NCBI GenBank assembly: GCA_008973525.1
Contig: WACJ01000501.1
Span: forward strand, 1,302,001-1,366,000
Source: Stenopsyche tienmushanensis
Lineage: Eukaryota; Arthropoda; Insecta; Trichoptera; Stenopsychidae
DNA length: 64,000 bases
Reading direction: 5' to 3'
This document shows positions 48,720-57,618 of this stretch, one piece after another. Position 1 is the first letter of the stretch. Each line of letters starts with the position of its first letter. The notes under the pieces were generated by a model. The model was not told where the DNA came from, ran no database searches, and saw only the letters and a list, made by a program, of their open reading frames with translations. A program made the position numbers and the translations under genes.

Positions 48720-49600
48720 TTTGGAGCATATAAAAATTGCCTTTCTTTGTTTCTTGTTTCTAAACTGAAGAATTTCTACAACAAGCGAATTAAAAAAACT
48801 GTTAACCAGATGGCAAACTGTAATAGATTCAGATGGATAATATATATTTTAATTAAAATTGTATTGTTTTTTCTATTCTTGCAACTATAAAATTGATATA
48901 AAAACGGCACGTATTTTTGAGACTACTAATAGTTAACGTCGGCTAAAATGTTTTTACCCTGGTTTTTTTCACATAAGTTGGCTTATGACGATTTATAGAA
49001 ATTATTTGAACAAAATTGAACGCATTCACAATGTGTAAGATGCAGTCCATTGAAATGCTCCATAAAATTTATAGCCCTATTTAAATCCAAAAAACAAAGC
49101 AAAAAACTCATTTAATAGCTAAATAGATGCCAATAAAACATGTTTTATAATAACGGTTATAAATCGATCATTTCAATTCAATTTGAATGATATGTTGAAG
49201 CTATCAATATCATAGTCTAAAATATTTTTAAGCATTAAAAAACATATTAAATATCATGTATGATAATTATTTTGTATAAAATACGAATGTAATGCAATGT
49301 TAGTTTAGGTTTTTTATGCACGAAGTTAAAGGATTGCCCGCGCCAGGGAGAGATTTGCACCGAAGTACTCCCGCAAATAAAGTGTTGGTATGTACAACGC
49401 ATGATGGTAATTCAATTTTTTTTATGATAATTGAGTTTGTTAAATTAATTAGATGATCATTTGGATTTTTATCATATTATATTTTTTATGTTTTGTTTTA
49501 CAGCAAAGAATTTCAAAACATGATAAATATGATAATTCTATTGAATTTATAAAACAATTAAAATTATTTTCATTATTCTTAATACTTATTTTAGGCGACC
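48720..49600. other. AT-rich intergenic stretch, no gene seen
   Basis: No coding or repeat signal recognised. It forms the upstream flank of the tRNA gene. Confidence 0.5.
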
Positions 49601-49609
49601 TTCATAGTT

Positions 49610-49682
49610 GTTTCCGTGGTGTAGTGGTTATCACATCCGCCTAACACGCGGAAGGTCCCCGGTTCGATCCCGGGCGGAAACA
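49610..49682 (+). tRNA. tRNA-Val: tRNA-Val(AAC)
   Basis: 73-nt cloverleaf without intron. The acceptor arms GTTTCCG and CGGAAAC pair fully, with discriminator A. A box TGGTGTAGTGG is at 49617-49627. The anticodon stem CCGC/GCGG closes the loop CTAACAC with anticodon AAC at 49643-49645. B box GGTTCGATCC is at 49661-49670 in a CCCGG/CCGGG T arm. A TTTT pol III stop follows at 49684. It is alone, with no tRNA neighbour. Confidence 0.97.
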
Positions 49683-49683
49683 C

Positions 49684-49687
49684 TTTT
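49684..49687 (+). terminator. RNA polymerase III terminator of tRNA-Val
   Basis: TTTT begins two bases after the tRNA's discriminator base, and a stronger seven-T run follows a few bases later. Confidence 0.75.
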
Positions 49688-49689
49688 GC

Positions 49690-50255
49690 CATTTTTTTAA
49701 TCAAAATTTTTTAATTGAAAATAAATTGGATTTAAAACTTTCATATATTTTATTTCATCAAAAACTATTTTATACACAAATACACAATTTATTTATTTAA
49801 ATAATCAAAGAATCGAACCACATTTTTATATACTGACCGGAAACGGTTCGTTAACCGACTGAAATTAAATCACTAGTACCAATAATAGCCGCACATACGC
49901 GCCAGTTTCTTGTTCAAATCGGAACTGTCAGATCCAAAACAGCGGTCCGAAGATTTTAAGTGAAATATTGGCCATCCGTTATTAAAGCATATCTAAGGTA
50001 TATAACAAAATCATCCTCTTTTAAATATGCTTCGATTTAAGATCAACATCTTTGTATATAAAGGTTTTTAATTTTGACACTTTAAGGTTATGGTTTGTTA
50101 TTATAGTTAACATTTGACATTGAAATGTTAGTGTCAACAAGTGCCGATTAACATAATAAATTTAATTCGATTTAAAATGATCGTTTGAAGATCAATATAA
50201 ATTAATTTACTTTTATAAACGTTTGGGATATTTATCATGAGTAAAATTTTTTAAG
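49690..50255. other. intergenic stretch, no gene seen
   Basis: AT-rich flank between the tRNA gene and a mariner fragment; nothing recognised. Confidence 0.5.
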
Positions 50256-50490
50256 GATCTTTCAAAAGTGACGCTCGAAATTTATTAGGTTATAGGCAAT
50301 ATCTGTCAAATTTATTGTGAATTATTCAGGTAGTGTATGGCAAATCACGATGGAAAGTTATAGCATTGAAATGTGTGTGTAAATCCTCAAATTTTATTTT
50401 CAAAATCAGTGCTTCTTTCGAGAAACATTTAGTCAAAAAAATCATCTTTAATGACGAGGCCAATTTTTAAATGAATGTATGCGTTCTCTC
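50256..50490 (+). mobile_element. mariner left-end fragment
   Basis: GATCTTTCAAAAGTGACGCT with CGAAATTTATTAGG, then ATGGCAAATCACGATGGAAA and CATCTTTAATGACGAGGCCA: same family and order as 16815, 43750 and 55155. It breaks off at about 50490, before the pogo-type ORF. Confidence 0.7.
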
Positions 50491-50779
50491 AAACTGTATA
50501 CAGTTTACTTTATTTCACAGGATAGGTCATAAAGAAATACTAATCGTTGATACGACAAATTATATTTTGGATATAAATTTGGAAGACTTTCCCGAGGCAG
50601 TCTTTAGCTTTTGGAATAGGACGAATAGACACGTATACATGTTCCCGATTCTTTCCCACTTTGCCTCAAAGTGGGCCTTTGCTACTAATTTTAATGCCCA
50701 TCATAGAATAATAATTAATGATTTTTTCATGTATTGCAATCAATTTAAATATATTTTAATACACTTTTGAAAATTACAG

Positions 50780-51454
50780 ATGCCATCTAATTATAAAAGA
50801 AAATCAACGCAACAAAATTGGGATCCCGACGACATGAAGGATGCAATAGAGGCCGTCCAAAATGGGAAAATGGGCTTCCTAAAAGCAAGTAAAACCTTTG
50901 ACATTCCGAGATCAACCCTCAAGAGGAGGGTCAATAATAAAAACCAGTTTGCTATCGGAAACAAAAAAATTTTAGGCTGTTTTCGAAACATCTTTACTCC
51001 AGAGCAGGAAATGGAACTTGTAAATCTTATTTTCCAAATGGAAAAAATTAGACTCACCGGCGTATCTTTGATGGATGTAAGGAGCTTAGCGTACGAACTT
51101 GCGGAAAGTAACAATCTACAACATAGATTTTCCAGAAGCAAAAGACTAGCCGGTAAAGACTGGTGGAGAGGCTTTCATCAGCGTCATCCAGAAGTGGTAA
51201 TTAAAAAACAACGAAGCTCAAAAGCGAACACAAGTTCCATTACCATAAATAAACCTAAAGACAAACCGGCGCTTCCTAACAAACAGGACATAATAAAAAT
51301 AAAAGAAATTAAAAAAGAGATTGCCAATAATAATAATTTTACCGAAGAATACTTACTTTTTAAAAATATTTTAAAACAAATCAAAAAGGAGGATATTGAA
51401 CGAGACTATATAGAATGTAGTGAGGACGAAGAATTCTACATATGCGTTGTATAG
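50780..51454 (+). CDS. intact pogo/Tigger-derived DNA-binding protein without nuclease domain
   Basis: 224 codons without a break. Residues ~10-55 form a psq-type helix-turn-helix (WDPDDMKDAIEAVQNGK, KASKTFDIPRSTLKRRVN). Residues ~70-140 form the CENP-B-type second HTH (FTPEQEMELVNLIFQME, GVSLMDVRSLAYELAE, LAGKDWWRGFHQRHPEV). In full Tigger transposases a ~200-residue DDE domain follows; here the chain goes instead to a lysine-rich linker, a likely helix (FTEEYLLFKNILKQIKKED) and an acidic end (ECSEDEEFYICVV). An AG just before the ATG might be an acceptor, but no upstream exon was shown. Such proteins can be domesticated regulators; the alternative is a recent non-autonomous or truncated copy. 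The role is unknown. Confidence 0.65.
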   Translation: MPSNYKRKSTQQNWDPDDMKDAIEAVQNGKMGFLKASKTFDIPRSTLKRRVNNKNQFAIGNKKILGCFRNIFTPEQEMELVNLIFQMEKIRLTGVSLMDVRSLAYELAESNNLQHRFSRSKRLAGKDWWRGFHQRHPEVVIKKQRSSKANTSSITINKPKDKPALPNKQDIIKIKEIKKEIANNNNFTEEYLLFKNILKQIKKEDIERDYIECSEDEEFYICVV

Positions 51455-51815
51455 ACAATAATATAGTTTTAGAATACGTTTAATGTTATTTTTGTTAAAT
51501 TATGCGTATTAAATTTAAGTTAAATTAGCAAGTGTGACTTAAAATATTGTTTTTTATCTATGTAATGGTTACATTGAATTATTTATTGTAAAAGAATAGA
51601 TATCATAGCGAAATGAGTTAATCATAAATTTAAAAAAAATTGAATCTGATATCTTAAATATTTTGTGTAAAACGCTGACGATCATTCCACCGAATTAAAT
51701 AGAAGCTTTTGTCATTATGAATGCATCTCATTGTTAGATATTTTTTTTAGAATCTGTTAATTCATTTAATATTAATAAATTATGCTTAATTTTGTACTAT
51801 ATTTTTATTTGATTC
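51455..51815. other. AT-rich downstream flank of the pogo-type ORF
   Basis: No gene; many A/T runs. A perfect AATAAA was not obvious close to the stop codon, though AATAAATTA occurs near 51775. Confidence 0.4.
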
Positions 51816-51817
51816 TA

Positions 51818-52145
51818 GCCGATACCCAGCGCATTGCTGCCACAGAAGTAATAATTCTAAAAATATTGTTTGTTGATTTTATTATAAATATGAACAAACA
51901 TTGATTTTTATATATAAGATCTACTCTAAGTTAATTGTACTATATCTATATTATTTGAGAAAGTACAAACAATAAGTTGGCAAAGTTTTATCGCAATCGA
52001 ATGAACGGTATGGCAGCACATTAAATACGGACAAACAAACATTGATTTTTACATATTAGACTATACCTATATTACTTGCGGAATCCTCAGAAACAAGTGG
52101 ACAAAGTTTTATCGCAATCTGATGAATGGTATGGCAGTGCATTTC
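51818..52145 (+). mobile_element. Helitron 3' fragments, two tandem pieces
   Basis: TAGCCGATACCCAGCGCATT with GCTGCCACAGAAGTAAT matches 39820-39860. AGTTGGCAAAGTTTTATCGC with AATCGAATGAACGGTATGGC then appears twice (51975 and 52095), as in tandem Helitron ends. Confidence 0.65.
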
Positions 52146-52174
52146 GAACGAACAAATCCCAATTCATTTTTATT

Positions 52175-52545
52175 GCCTGTCTTGAGGAAGTGCTAAAAAG
52201 ATTTATCAATTTGAAAGATGAATTACGCATTTTTACTTCGGATAAAGATAAGAGTTCAAAGATCGCCTGTTTTTTCTGCGATGATAAGCAGTCTTTGATA
52301 GCCGATAATTTTGATAAAGTAAAAAATTATGATGCTGCGAGAGAAACTAAAAATGTTTTCATCGTTTTCTGAAAATGAAGCAAACTTGAAACAAATTAAG
52401 TTTTATATCGACACATTTAAAAGCTTTGGAGACAGAATTTTGTAACCGATTTACGCATTTCCCTAGGATTAAAACAGAGTTTGATTGCTGAAAATGTGAA
52501 AATATTCCTTTCAATTACAATTCGAATTTAAATAAAAACCTCATC
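52175..52545 (+). pseudogene. hAT (ZBED5/FAM200-type) transposase fragment
   Basis: Reads LEEVLKRFINLKDELRIFTS followed by LIADNF, then (shifted) ALETEFCNRFTHFPRIKTEF. These correspond to the VLKRFFxLKEEIxxFL and EFxxRFxDF segments of hAT proteins of the ZBED5/FAM200 kind. Frames are broken. It starts within the second Helitron fragment, so it may have been captured by it. Confidence 0.5.
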
Positions 52546-52597
52546 ATAATTTTTGGATGATAAGATTTAGTAAGCATAACGATCAATGCATTATTAG

Positions 52598-53080
52598 CAT
52601 AGCAGAAATAGTGAAGAAAATCAGCATAATGGTATTGTATGACCGTCGACTGAAAGTGCGCAGGCTAGCAGACATGGTAGGCATTTTAAAAGATAACGTA
52701 CATCACATATTGACTGAAAATTTGGACACGTGAAAGCTGTGCGCAAGATGGGTGCCACGTTTGCTCACAATGGAATAAAAACAGCATCATGAGGATGTTT
52801 CAATCGAGTTCTTGGCGATGTTTTACAGGAATAAAACCGAGTTATTGCATCAATTCATAACCACGGATGAAACATGGGTCCATCACTTTACATCTGAGAC
52901 AAAGGAACATGGGGATCCTCCAATGATCAGAGCTGTTTATTGATCCCACTATCCGGCATCATGCCAGTCAGTTCAACCAAAATTTACAGCAAGGTGCAAA
53001 ACCTGAATTCAATATCCATGTCTGCGGGAATACACTCATTCTTAACTTCAAGTAGCCATTTATCTTCTCAGTGTGGGGGA
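52598..53080 (+). mobile_element. mariner-type transposase relic, relative of 30285-30690
   Basis: IVKKISIMVLYDRRLKVRRL, VHHILTENLDT, KLCARWVPRLLTM, then EFLAMFYRNKTELLHQFITT with DETWVHHFTSETKE: the linker and first catalytic Asp (DETWVHH) of a mariner transposase. Stops at several places. The copy near 30.3 kb lacks the part from EFLAMF to DETWVH. Confidence 0.8.
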
Positions 53081-53207
53081 GGAACTAGCTAGATCTTGTA
53101 AATTAAAACTAAAAAAGCAGCTAAGATATATACTTATACATTGTAAATGGGCGAGGGGAAGTCCAGTATTGCTCGTGATCTCATTTGGTGCAAGTAAACT
53201 ATGTAAA

Positions 53208-53405
53208 TTAGCCTCTGGAGGGGCTTCCGTAATCATGGGTATTGTAAAAAGCTCCGGGGAAGCATTTCTCCTTATAACTTACGCAAAGAGCTTTAAAATT
53301 TGTCACAAGGTTTATGTGTCCAACCGGTCCGCCTTTCAGACCGTTTGAATGAGTACCTTCCGATCGGACGCTGTATCCATGAACGAATCTCCACTCAGAA
53401 ACTCT
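53208..53405 (-). repeat. divergent copy of repeat family A peptide block (reverse)
   Basis: Minus-strand frame of 88 codons includes VRSEGTHSNGLKGGPVGHIN followed by LVTNFKALCVSYKEKCFPGA and FYNTHDYGSPSRG. It aligns with the SGPIGHxxLVTTPSSF block of copies 1-4 and extends it. Like copy 2 it directly follows a mariner relic in opposite orientation. Confidence 0.55.
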
Positions 53406-53479
53406 GAGATATACATTTGTCATTCGTTCCTGGCAACGATTCATAGCAAACGAGGAAACAGGTAAGAACATCAATATAA

Positions 53480-54998
53480 AAAAATAGCGTTTTCAATTTT
53501 TATTTATTTTTATTTAGAGTTTACAATTTTTATGTTTTTTTTTGTTTGTTTTATAAATACATAAAAAGCATATGTAAACCTATTTCATTGAAATAATGTA
53601 ACAACGGTAATGACAAGTCATTATGGTAAAAGTAAAAATCAGGCTCATTGTTTGATTCCGCAGAACGTTTATTGCGTCAATGATTATGGTGATAATCAAG
53701 TTTTAAAAAAAAAATCAATAGAACTGCCAATTGCATAATTATGCACATACATGCGTATTCACCGTCGCGCTTCGAGGTGGTATTTTTTATTTAGAGGCGC
53801 TGGCAAATCGCTTGAACGTTATTGTCTCAATAAAATTGTATGTAAAGAACTATCCACAGATATAAGAAAATAAAAGGAAGTTATCTCTTATATTTGTCAA
53901 TTTAAGTTATTAAGTATTATTGTTCCTTTTTACAATAATTTACATTTTCATTTCACTAGTGCTTATTAAATTCATTTGTAGAAAATTTATTCATGTGTTA
54001 TTCATATTTAGAATATGTACAAAAGTTGGCAGCGAGAGTTCGATCTGTGTGACTGAAAATTGTTTTTCAGCAGGTGATCGATTTTTGTTATAATTCTTTC
54101 GGTTCATAAAAAAAAATCCGAATCGATATAAAACTGAATTAGTACGCATTTTATTTAAAATGCAATGAAACGCGTAGTCTTATTTTACATTTTTATTTTA
54201 TGAATTCCCTAGCGATTTATATCGTTGCATAACAACTATCATTTCGTTGTCACATAACAATACAAAACGGTAGCGCATAAAATAAAAATGCTATAAAAAG
54301 TGAATTTAATATGTTTCAAATAAATTAACATGAATTAAATGTTCAAATTATTATTTTGTGACTAAGAGGACCTTTATTAAGTCTTAATGCGTTGTTTTAT
54401 AAAAATAACGAAATATTTCATTAAGATTAAAAGAATGGTGAAGTTTTTTTTTTAACAAATCGGTATATATTTAATCCGCTGTAATGGAACCAAAATTTAA
54501 ATAAACAAAATGTTGGGACAATTGAAGAATGTCAAATATTTCAAGAATAAATATGAAAAACGAATGAATGAATCAGTTTCGAAAGAATATCTGTTGTGTT
54601 TTATCGAGATTCAAGATCAGACTCAATTAGTGACGCCGAATATGATAAATCCCTTAAATGAAAATTGGAATGCCTGTATTTTGCCTAAGTAATGGTCCCC
54701 GAACGTTTACGAATACTGAATGAAAACTCATATGAATTGCAATCGATAAAAACAACTTACAAAGTGTAAATGAATTGAGCATATTAATTTTTTTATAAAA
54801 TTTTATGACCATACAAGAGAGGATATCATAATGTCTGCAGATGTGAATATATCCTTAGGAAATAACTTATAGTTCTTGTGGATAACTCTCTCATAATAGA
54901 TCTATAGTACGGACTGTACTTTTTGTATTTTTTTTTTCTTTTTTTCATCTGTAGATAAAACGTTGAATTTTTCAGAATACTAATATGCTCCATAATAG
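53480..54998. other. intergenic stretch downstream of LSM12, no gene seen
   Basis: Very AT-rich; it includes the 3' flank of LSM12. No clear AATAAA was found close to the stop at 55000; the 3' UTR end is therefore unplaced. Confidence 0.5.
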
Positions 54999-54999
54999 A

Positions 55000-57610
55000 T
55001 CAAGGGCCTTGTGATGGGCCTACTTGTGCTTCGTTAATGTGTCTTTCTACTATCTTTTTTATATAACAATATTCTTTGGATTCAGGATCTCCACAAATAT
55101 TTTCAACCTGAAATTTCAATTCAAATAATTTATAAACGGTTCATTCAAAGTACAGTCTTTCAATAGGAACGCTCGATTTTTTTTTAGGTTAGTACAGTTA
55201 GTGCGATCAGGGTAGCTGCTGTATACTGCATATCAGAAGCTGCTATACCGCCAATTGACCTGCTCGCCCAGGAGAGACTATCGGAACAAAAAGGTGAAAC
55301 AAAGGCCGCCAGAGAAACTACCATGGCGGTGTGACAATCTTGGTAAGATAGCTCCACAAAAGGTCGGTGGACACATGTGTTACCACCTGACCCAGATTCT
55401 CACAGGGCATGGCTGCTTTGGCAGCTATCTCAAGAGAATAGGAAAAGAAGCAAGCCCAGAATGCCATCACTGCGGAGCTGGCAATGATGATGCTGCACAA
55501 ACAGCATTCATCTGCCCAGCATGGAGCGTTAAAAGGGATTCACTATGCGAGGAGCTGGGAGTAAACTTGCTCTCGCCCAACAACATGATCCCTTCAATGC
55601 TTCAGGATGCTAGGACATGGAATGCGCGGTGCAGGTGCACAAAGTGCGTTATGCAGCAGAAGGAAAATGCCAAATGCGAGTGCGAAGAAGAGCTTCTAAA
55701 GCGCCCCCCACTGGACAGACGGAATGATCCACAGGCTGAATAGCTAAAGAGCCCAGGAGGGACACATCGCTGCCACCCTTCTGCAATACTTAACTAGTAG
55801 CCAGGCGGCAGCAGAAAAGAAGGGGGGTTTTAGTGGGTAGAAATCCCACACTACCACGAAATAGTAGCAACTGTAGCAACAAGTCAACTTTATCATGAAG
55901 TATTCAAGAGTGTACGGCAAATCACCATGGAAGGTTGTTTTTATCCTCGTCATAACTGTCCCCCTGAGTTGACTATTCGACGTTTGGAAAAAGCCCTTCT
56001 GCAACTTCAACTTGGCAAATTTTGCATCGGGACTTGGGTCTGCAACTGTATAAAATCCAATTGACTCATGAATTTTAGGATTTAAGGTAAATGACAATAG
56101 ACAATGCCGTGTGTTTGCTGATTGGACGCTGAAGGCACACTTCCCATGGGCATCCTCGCCATGGAAAGAAGCGCAGATATAAGAAAAATATAGAAAGGGA
56201 GGAAGCCCAAGAAGAGTCAATCCGATAATAGCAGGGTTGCTGAGATACCGGAACTAAGAGAAGATGGCAAGGAAGACGAGGATTGCGATGATGCGGAGCA
56301 TAACGTGTTTACATGCAAGGCATGGGCAGATGATGACTGAGAACTAGCAGAACAAATTTGAGAAACCCGAATTATATCCAACATGGTCACCACAATGATC
56401 AAAAACAAACAAAAATGTGGAAAACGTGGGCGAACTTCGCTAATGAGGTCATGGGAAAAAAAGGAAAAGTAGAATGAACTAGAAGACCAGTGGAGAAAAA
56501 AGAGTTGGGGTTTTAGTAAGTAGGAATCCCAAACTACCGTGGTTTTTAACCATGTTACCTTTCTGAAGGTTTCACCTTCCGAAGAGGAATATAAAAAAAA
56601 GGACTCTGAAGCAGTTCATCAAAAAAATCATCTTTAGCAACGAGGCCAATTTTTTGAGGAATGAATGTGAAGATAAGCAAAATTGTCGGATTTAGGACGA
56701 TACCAATCCACACGAGATACACCAACACCAAATACATCCCGAGAAAGCCACTGTTTGGTGCGGATTTCAGTCTGGCAAGATTATCAGTCCGTATTTCTTC
56801 CAAAACAAAAACTGGCATTGCCATAAACGTCAACGGTGAGTGCTACAAATCGACGATAAGCAACTTCTTGTGGCCTAAACTGGATGATATGGAAGTCGAC
56901 ATAACGCCATCCAGCAAATTCAGCCAGATTTATGCGACAGTCATTGGAAAATGGAGCTCCTGAATACGTATTTCTAATATAGCGAGCGAAGCCACAGCGG
57001 ACGTTTGATCGATGTTTAATAATTAAATTTAAAAATCAAGCGTCCCTATTTAAAGACCCACATAAACGTAAATTGATTCGATTTAAAAATGTACCTTATA
57101 TGGAGGTTTGATTATGACATTATTGAATACTTGTATATTTTGTCCGGACCAGCTGACATCTTTGATAGTTTTGGCGATAGTCAAAAATAGTCTTTGACCT
57201 TCTGGATCCATGCAAGATAAAGCTTCCACCTGAAAATAAAAATATAATCGATTAAATCGTATGAATACCAAGGAAAAATTAGCTATTGAAATAATTATAA
57301 ATTTATTTACTAATTTTCGTCTATCTTCAATTTGTTTTTTTACTCTAGCATCGAGCCGATGAAAATCTAGGCTCTGTGGCGCTTCGGGCGAGCTGCTAAC
57401 TTCTCGTTTGATTTGAATGTCGCTAACCAGAGCGAGATTCACAATGTTAACGTCGTGAAGGTGAGTACTGCCACTAGTCGATGGACACTTTAAAATGAGC
57501 ATCTTCGTGTGGGCGTCGAATGCTAACACTTCCCCTTCTATTTCTTGATTGTAACAAGTCCGGCAGGCAACAATGCTGCCGATTGAGAAACAATCTGCTA
57601 CAACTGCCAT
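55000..57610 (-). CDS. LSM12: LSM12 homologue, three coding exons
   Basis: Exons 57610-57311, 57229-57095 and 55107-55000 join in phase (300+135+108 nt) to 180 residues, close to the ~195 of human LSM12. N-terminal Lsm fold: DCFSIGSIVACRTCYNQEIE, GEVLAFDAHTKMLILKCPS, HDVNIVNLALVSDIQI. C-terminal anticodon-binding-like (AD) domain: DARVKKQIEDRRK, EALSCMDPEGQRLFLTIAKT, IKDVSWSGQNIQVFNNVIIK, PPYK|VENICGDPES and KKIVERH. LSM12 is a cytoplasmic RNA-associated protein; in flies it works with Ataxin-2 and TYF in translation of the clock gene period. The ATG sits 9 nt after a TTTTTCAG acceptor, so a non-coding first exon is needed. Intron 2 is filled by a mariner; its splice signals are intact. Confidence 0.93.
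55215..55878 (+). mobile_element. R1-like retrotransposon 3' fragment, nested in mariner
   Basis: An open 162-codon frame (55255-55743) carries the R1-type end of the RT ORF: YHLTQILTGHGCFGSYLKRI, SPECHHCGAGNDDAAQTAFI with CPAW, then LLSPNNMIPSMLQDARTWNA. The C-x2-C-H(x)n-C zinc-knuckle region is kept. The 3' UTR has GGGGGGTTTTAGTGGGTAGA and AATCCCACACTACC. The 5' end is truncated, as usual for target-primed reverse transcription. Homologous to 24790-25665. Confidence 0.85.
56215..56548 (+). mobile_element. second R1-like 3' fragment, nested in the same mariner
   Basis: Degenerate frame reads DEDCDDAEHNVFTCKAWADD (as DDAEHTLFVCxxW), then a 3' UTR with GGGGTTTTAGTAAGTAGGAA and TCCCAAACTACCGTGG at 56506-56542. 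More decayed than the fragment at 55215, so from another insertion. Confidence 0.65.
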
Positions 57611-57618
57611 GTTGAACA

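Larger units (their letters stand above)
55155..57057 (+). mobile_element. mariner-type element in LSM12 intron, with two R1 pieces inside
   Basis: Terminal repeats GTCTTTCAATAGGAACGCTC... (55155-55181) and its inverse at 57031-57057 match at 24 of 27 bases. Transposase scraps: TGTACGGCAAATCACCATGG (55910), then IIFSNEANFLRNEC-like sequence (56630), IHTRYTNTKYIPRKPLFGAD (as IHQHxxHPxKxTVWCG), INVNGECYKSTISNFLWPKL with DDME (56815-56890). Frames are broken. It lies opposite to LSM12 and spans nearly the whole intron. Confidence 0.85.
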
